This document shows positions 3,964 to 7,067 of a DNA stretch of 7,067 nt, piece after piece. A program made the position numbers and the translations under genes. Position 1 is the first letter of the stretch. The number at the start of each line of letters is the position of its first letter. Source of the stretch: Patescibacteria group bacterium (lineage in GTDB: Bacteria > Patescibacteriota > Minisyncoccia > Phycocordibacterales > Phycocordibacteraceae); contig SCVI01000061.1 in the NCBI GenBank assembly GCA_004296925.1, forward strand, positions 1-7,067, read 5' to 3'. The notes below the pieces were generated by a model. It was not told the DNA's origin. It searched no databases and worked only from the letters and a program-made list of their open reading frames with translations.

Positions 3964-4034
3964 TGCGGATACCGGGAATCGAACCCGGGTCTTCTGCTTG
4001 GGAAGCAGACATTCTGCCACTAAACCATACCCGC
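3964..4034 (-). tRNA. tRNA-Gly (anticodon CCC)
   Basis: A complete 71-base cloverleaf: acceptor GCGGGTA with TATCCGC, D arm GTTT/GAAT with loop AGTGGCA (a weak stem typical of tRNA-Gly), anticodon arm TCTGC/GCAGA with loop TTCCCAA (anticodon CCC, reading GGG), variable loop AGAC, T arm CCGGG/CCCGG with loop TTCGATT, discriminator A. CCA is not encoded; the next bases are CAAAAA. It follows the FtsB-like gene by 84 bases on the same strand. Confidence 0.96.
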
Positions 4035-4118
4035 CAACACTTTCTCTTGAATCTAACCTTAGAAAACAATCTATGGTTTCTCAATGCTACTAAAATAAAT
4101 GACGAGCGCCAAGATTTA

Positions 4119-4493
4119 CTACCACCACCGAATAAAGCTAAGAGCAGTATCCCACCAGTGAGTCTTTAATGTCTCTTTTTTGACCTCCTCTTTCGGGACA
4201 ACAATGAGTATTTCAGATTCTCCAGGCTTCACGACTGGAAATCGCTTTCGTACCTCTTCTTCAATACCTCTCTCTGTTTCAAGTTTCGCTATATTTTCAT
4301 CTAATGTTGCTTTTCTTTTCTCTAAATCAATGAGCGCTTGCGCTTCATACTTATGTTCCTCGCTTGCAGCTCTTTCTCGAACATATACACGCCAAGTAGT
4401 GCTCGCAAGAAGCGTGAGGACGGCAAAACTTATAAAAAAACCAGCCCACATCACTGTTCGTATAAAAAGTCGTTTCCATTGAAGTGGTGTCAT
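4119..4493 (-). CDS. FtsB/DivIC-like septum formation initiator protein
   Basis: This is a bitopic division protein of 124 residues. Proteins of this family form a complex with FtsL and FtsQ/DivIB at the septum. A short basic N-terminus (KRLFIR) precedes one membrane segment at about 13-33. A coiled coil at about 40-75 (ALIDLEKRKATLDENIAKLETE) is followed by the family end motif ERGIEEEVRKRFPVVKPGE (74-92) and a hydrophobic strand ILIVVP. A tail of about 25 residues ends in an aromatic patch (RWW) and may be a second membrane-touching helix. A -10-like TATAGT lies eight bases before the ATG with no ribosome binding site. It is divergent from the 35-residue peptide gene. Confidence 0.87.
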   Translation of the reverse strand: MTPLQWKRLFIRTVMWAGFFISFAVLTLLASTTWRVYVRERAASEEHKYEAQALIDLEKRKATLDENIAKLETERGIEEEVRKRFPVVKPGESEILIVVPKEEVKKETLKTHWWDTALSFIRWW

Positions 4494-4501
4494 GTGTTTT
4501 T

Positions 4502-4507
4502 ACTATA
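4502..4507 (-). promoter_or_regulatory. Possible -10 element of the FtsB-like gene
   Basis: The minus strand reads TATAGT, ending eight bases before the ATG at 4493, the spacing of a leaderless mRNA. No convincing -35 is present. Confidence 0.35.
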
Positions 4508-4530
4508 CGCCTTCTCAAGAAAGCTTTACC

Positions 4531-4541
4531 TATGATACGAT
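4531..4541 (+). promoter_or_regulatory. Possible -10 region of the 35-residue peptide gene
   Basis: TATGAT (4531-4536) and the overlapping TACGAT (4536-4541) lie 11 and 6 bases before the ATG at 4548. Either would give a leaderless or nearly leaderless transcript. It is divergent from the FtsB-like promoter 24 bases away. Confidence 0.3.
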
Positions 4542-4547
4542 ACCGAC

Positions 4548-4655
4548 ATGCTTTTCGACAAAAGAACTAAAGGAGCTATGAAGGTTATCTCTGTAATAGT
4601 AGCAGTGCTTGTTATTGCAAGCATGATATTGCTCTACTTTCCGATCGCCTACTAA
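4548..4655 (+). CDS. 35-residue single-pass membrane peptide, unknown function
   Basis: The peptide begins MLFDKRTKGAMK, a short basic N-terminus, and continues with one hydrophobic segment of about 20 residues (from VISVIVAVLVIASMILLY), ending FPIAY. It has the layout of a small N-in membrane peptide. From memory it resembles very short MLF-K-R-TK-type proteins found repeatedly in Parcubacteria genomes, which is why I accept it despite its size; I know of no function. An AGGAG lies two bases before an internal ATG (4578), too close for normal use, so the start at 4548 is preferred. It ends nine bases from the lepA stop codon, tail to tail, with no terminator between. Confidence 0.62.
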   Translation: MLFDKRTKGAMKVISVIVAVLVIASMILLYFPIAY

Positions 4656-4664
4656 GCAAAACCC

Positions 4665-6485
4665 TTAATCAGGACGTACCATCTTTAAAAATACCGATTG
4701 AGGTATATTCACTTTACCGTGCTCACCTCTTCTTTCTTTTCCTTTCTTCTGTTTTTCAAGAACTTTTTTCTTTCGAGATACATCTCCTCCATAAAGACCA
4801 CTTGTAACGTCTTTTCTAATTGCTGAAATGGAGCGCGATGCAATTATTCGACCTCCTGCTTTTGCCTGTATTTTAAGAACAAATTGCTGACGAGGAAGTG
4901 TGTTGGCAAGTTTTTCAACTAAGGCTCGTGCATCCTCATCGGCACGTCGTGCAGAAATTACACGAGAAAATGCTGGAAATAATTCCTCTGCCACCAACAC
5001 ATCGAGTCGCATTACATCAGCACTTCTAAAATCTAAGAACTCGTAAGAAAGAGATGCGAAACCGGAAGAAACACTCTTCAATCTATCAAAAAACCCTCTC
5101 ATCAATTCACGAAGAGGCATTTCAGCTTTTATCACCATACGATCATGACCTGCAATAGGAGCTCCACTTGATGAGTGTGAAGCAAGGAGATCGGTTGCGG
5201 TTATATTTGCTTCGTACTCGTACAAAAGTTGTGTAAGAGGAGAAAGAAACTTTGGTGGCGTCAGTATGGAAATAGCAACCCATTGCTCACGAATAGACTT
5301 AATTAAATCCTCGCGAGGAAACTGAGTTGGGGTGTAAATTTGTTCTGTCTTCCCTTTTACATCCGTAACCTCATACATAATAGACGGCATTGTTATGATT
5401 GGTTGTATAGAAAATTCACGCGACAACCTCTCGGTCACAATTTCCATGTGAAGCATTCCTAAAAAACCGCATCTAAATCCTTTTCCGAGAATTGACGATC
5501 CGTCTTCTTCATAGGAGAGCGCTGCGTCCGAAAGCTTAAGACGCGACAGCGCTTGCTTTAATATCACGAAACCGTCTTGACTGTCTGGGTATACAGAAGC
5601 CCATACAACGGCCTTAGGCGTACTGTAGCCTGGCAGTGCTGGTAATGGTGAATTACCCACCTTAATCGTATCTCCTACAAGCGCAATGCCAGGCTCTTTA
5701 ATGCCTGTAACAACATAGCCAATCTCACCTGCTTTCAACGATGGGGAAGATTTTTCTTGAGGCACAAACCAACCAACTTCAGTAGCAACCATCTTCTTTC
5801 CTACCGCCATAAACGACATAGAGTCCTTTGAACTAATCTCGCCATCAAGAACACGGACAAACGCTACTACCCCTTTATGTTCTGAATACGAAAAATCAAA
5901 AACTAATGCTCGTCCGCCAACGCTCTCGCGATTTCCCTTTGGAGATGGAACTGTTGTGACTATTTTGTCTAACAAATCTTTCACACCTTCACCTGTTTTC
6001 CCAGAGACAGTAAGTACATCACTTTCAGATATACCTAGTACTTCTGCAACTTCAGTACGCACTTCATCAACTCGCGCGGTTGGCATGTCAATTTTTGATA
6101 ACACTGGAATAACTACACATCCTGCGTCTCTTGCCATACCAAGGGTAGCAAGCGTCTGTGCCTGAATACCCTGCGTTGAGTCTACGAGAAGTATGACGCC
6201 CTCCACTGCAGTGAGCGCTCTAGATACCTCGTAAGCAAAATCTATGTGCCCTGGTGTGTCAATTAAGTTAAGCGTGTAAGGTTTCCCTTCATACAGATGC
6301 TGCATTCGAACGGGTTGCATCTTAATGGTAATACCGCGCTCACGCTCCAAGTCCATTGCGTCCAAAACCTGTTCACGCATTTTTCGCTTTGGCACAGTTT
6401 CAGTAACTTCAAGCATTCTGTCCGCAAGAGTGCTCTTACCATGATCGATATGTGCAATGATAGAAAAATTACGAATGGAATCCAT
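4665..6485 (-). CDS. lepA: Elongation factor 4 (LepA), ribosome-associated GTPase
   Basis: This is a translational GTPase that acts on the ribosome and has been linked to back-translocation and to initiation or assembly. At 606 residues it is full length for the family (about 600). The G domain has the P-loop AHIDHGKST (11-19), switch I in RERGITIK (48-55), DTPGH (76-80), SKID at the G4 position (130-133) and SGK at G5 (161-163). Domain II covers about 187-280, followed by the EF-G-like domains III and V, including GFRCGFLGMLHMEIVTERL (337-355). The LepA-specific C-terminal domain closes with LYGGDVSRKKKVLEKQKKGK and VNIPQSVFL (593-601). G4 is normally NKID, so the Asn-to-Ser change is unusual. 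The gene follows murJ by 39 bases and may be co-transcribed with it. Confidence 0.98.
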   Translation of the reverse strand: MDSIRNFSIIAHIDHGKSTLADRMLEVTETVPKRKMREQVLDAMDLERERGITIKMQPVRMQHLYEGKPYTLNLIDTPGHIDFAYEVSRALTAVEGVILLVDSTQGIQAQTLATLGMARDAGCVVIPVLSKIDMPTARVDEVRTEVAEVLGISESDVLTVSGKTGEGVKDLLDKIVTTVPSPKGNRESVGGRALVFDFSYSEHKGVVAFVRVLDGEISSKDSMSFMAVGKKMVATEVGWFVPQEKSSPSLKAGEIGYVVTGIKEPGIALVGDTIKVGNSPLPALPGYSTPKAVVWASVYPDSQDGFVILKQALSRLKLSDAALSYEEDGSSILGKGFRCGFLGMLHMEIVTERLSREFSIQPIITMPSIMYEVTDVKGKTEQIYTPTQFPREDLIKSIREQWVAISILTPPKFLSPLTQLLYEYEANITATDLLASHSSSGAPIAGHDRMVIKAEMPLRELMRGFFDRLKSVSSGFASLSYEFLDFRSADVMRLDVLVAEELFPAFSRVISARRADEDARALVEKLANTLPRQQFVLKIQAKAGGRIIASRSISAIRKDVTSGLYGGDVSRKKKVLEKQKKGKERRGEHGKVNIPQSVFLKMVRPD

Positions 6486-6494
6486 AAAAATTAA

Positions 6495-6500
6495 AATGTA
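6495..6500 (-). promoter_or_regulatory. Possible -10 element of lepA
   Basis: The minus strand reads TACATT, nine bases before the ATG at 6485, in the 39-base gap after murJ. There is no Shine-Dalgarno sequence in this gap. The match is weak, so lepA may simply be transcribed with murJ. Confidence 0.25.
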
Positions 6501-6524
6501 TTGAATCGTACCTGTATAGGTAGC

Positions 6525-7067
6525 TTACTGCGATACTTTTTTGAGCGTACGGACAACAAGATTTTTTATTTCCTTTAATTCCGTACTATTTAGTATGAAG
6601 AGAATCGCCGTCCAAAGAGCCAGTCCAACCAACCCCGCAACAAGTCCTTCAGTGAAGATACCTAAGAATGTGTCTTGGGGCAATAGAGACGCCATGAACT
6701 GCAAAACTGCATATGCTCCTGTTGCCCCAATAACCGACGCAGCAAAAGATGATCCTAAAGTATGCCAGACTGCTGGATCAAAACCGAAACGTCTTGCAAA
6801 AACAACACCAAATAAGACACCGACTACGAGCATGCTCAAAGAGTACGCAATAGGTATCGCGAGTACCGACGTCCCAGGAACATCAGGAACACGTAGGAGC
6901 GACTCTATGAAGAATCGTGGCATAGAGCTCGTTTGAAGCCAAAATACCCCTAAATAAGCTAAAATGCCGGCTGAAATAGCACCGCCAACATTAAGTACGA
7001 TAGGAACAAGAGATGCGTTCGCTGCATAATATGCTCTTGAAAAAATAAGTATGGCAGATTGTGCTAT
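6525..7067 (-). CDS. murJ: Lipid II flippase MurJ, C-terminal part (N-terminus outside window)
   Basis: This is an integral membrane flippase of the MOP superfamily that moves lipid II across the cytoplasmic membrane for peptidoglycan synthesis. The frame is open to the window edge, so the visible 180 residues are the C-terminal third, and the apparent start at 6923 is only an internal methionine. The visible start reads IFSRAYYAANASLVPVILNV, the family's conserved R-x-x-Y-A followed by a proline at a membrane helix. About four hydrophobic segments follow, near residues 22-44, 66-94, 105-128 and 138-160, then a basic cytoplasmic tail (VVRTLKKVSQ). The placement upstream of lepA on the same strand suggests a shared transcript. 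Confidence 0.87.
   Translation of the reverse strand: MAQSAILIFSRAYYAANASLVPIVLNVGGAISAGILAYLGVFWLQTSSMPRFFIESLLRVPDVPGTSVLAIPIAYSLSMLVVGVLFGVVFARRFGFDPAVWHTLGSSFAASVIGATGAYAVLQFMASLLPQDTFLGIFTEGLVAGLVGLALWTAILFILNSTELKEIKNLVVRTLKKVSQ

Noticed and set aside
2413..4034. CRISPR array
   Set aside because: The repeats are two pairs of tRNA 3' ends with different sequences. There is no regular repeat-spacer series and no cas gene.
3857..4169. Several open frames of 69-97 residues across tRNA-Gly
   Set aside because: They are translations of the tRNA on both strands (peptides such as GSIPGIRT and GNRTRVFC), a common artefact.
4568..4655. Start of the 35-residue peptide at the internal ATG 4578 after AGGAG
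   Set aside because: The AGGAG is only two bases from that ATG, and other genes here do not use Shine-Dalgarno sites. The upstream start keeps the basic N-terminus expected for this type of peptide.
6541..6936. 131-residue plus-strand open frame at the right edge
   Set aside because: It is antisense to murJ, whose minus-strand frame stays open to the window edge and matches the flippase family.

Overview
The window looks like a chromosomal segment of a Candidate Phyla Radiation (Patescibacteria) bacterium, most likely Parcubacteria-like. This is inferred from compact gene spacing, small proteins, LepA, MurJ and ValRS of the style seen in that group, two tiny membrane proteins I associate with it, and almost no Shine-Dalgarno sequences. 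Standard stop codons (TAA, TAG) are used. No transposase, integrase, phage gene, CRISPR array or rRNA is visible.

Layout. 1-357 (+) is the end of a valyl-tRNA synthetase. 412-1146 (+) is a PrsW-family intramembrane protease and 1156-1626 (+) a small heat-shock protein. 1626-1722 is a two-way terminator with two hairpins inside its closing stem. 1725-2327 (-) is a cupin-type glucose-6-phosphate isomerase. 2413-2488 (+) is tRNA-Phe(GAA), followed by a structured trailer that ends in a second copy of the tRNA 3' end. 2706-3002 (-) is a 98-residue membrane protein. 3182-3253 (-) is tRNA-Arg(CCT), with the same kind of trailer. 3254-3531 has no protein gene but has several hairpins and a second nested terminator. 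3532-3789 (-) is a small glutaredoxin. 3964-4034 (-) is tRNA-Gly(CCC), with a degenerate version of the trailer. 4119-4493 (-) is an FtsB/DivIC-like division protein. 4548-4655 (+) is a 35-residue membrane peptide. 4665-6485 (-) is LepA. 6525-7067 (-) is the C-terminal part of MurJ.

Functionally this is mostly housekeeping: translation (ValRS, LepA, three tRNAs), envelope and division (MurJ, FtsB-like), stress and redox (Hsp20, glutaredoxin, PrsW) and sugar metabolism. Gene starts tend to have a -10-like hexamer 6-9 bases before ATG, suggesting leaderless mRNAs, and several carry an extended -10 of the form TGCTAnnnT.

The main novelty lies in the sequence 3' of the tRNAs. All three tRNAs are followed by the same order of parts: tRNA 3' end (A), a hairpin (H1), an inverted copy of that tRNA's own T-loop and 3' T-stem (B), in two cases a long hairpin (H2), and a direct copy of the tRNA 3' end (A'). 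The copied sequence differs from tRNA to tRNA while the architecture is kept. I found no gene that would explain these units. They could be tiny tRNA-targeted integrative elements or remnants, RNA switches in pre-tRNA trailers, or products of replication template switching.
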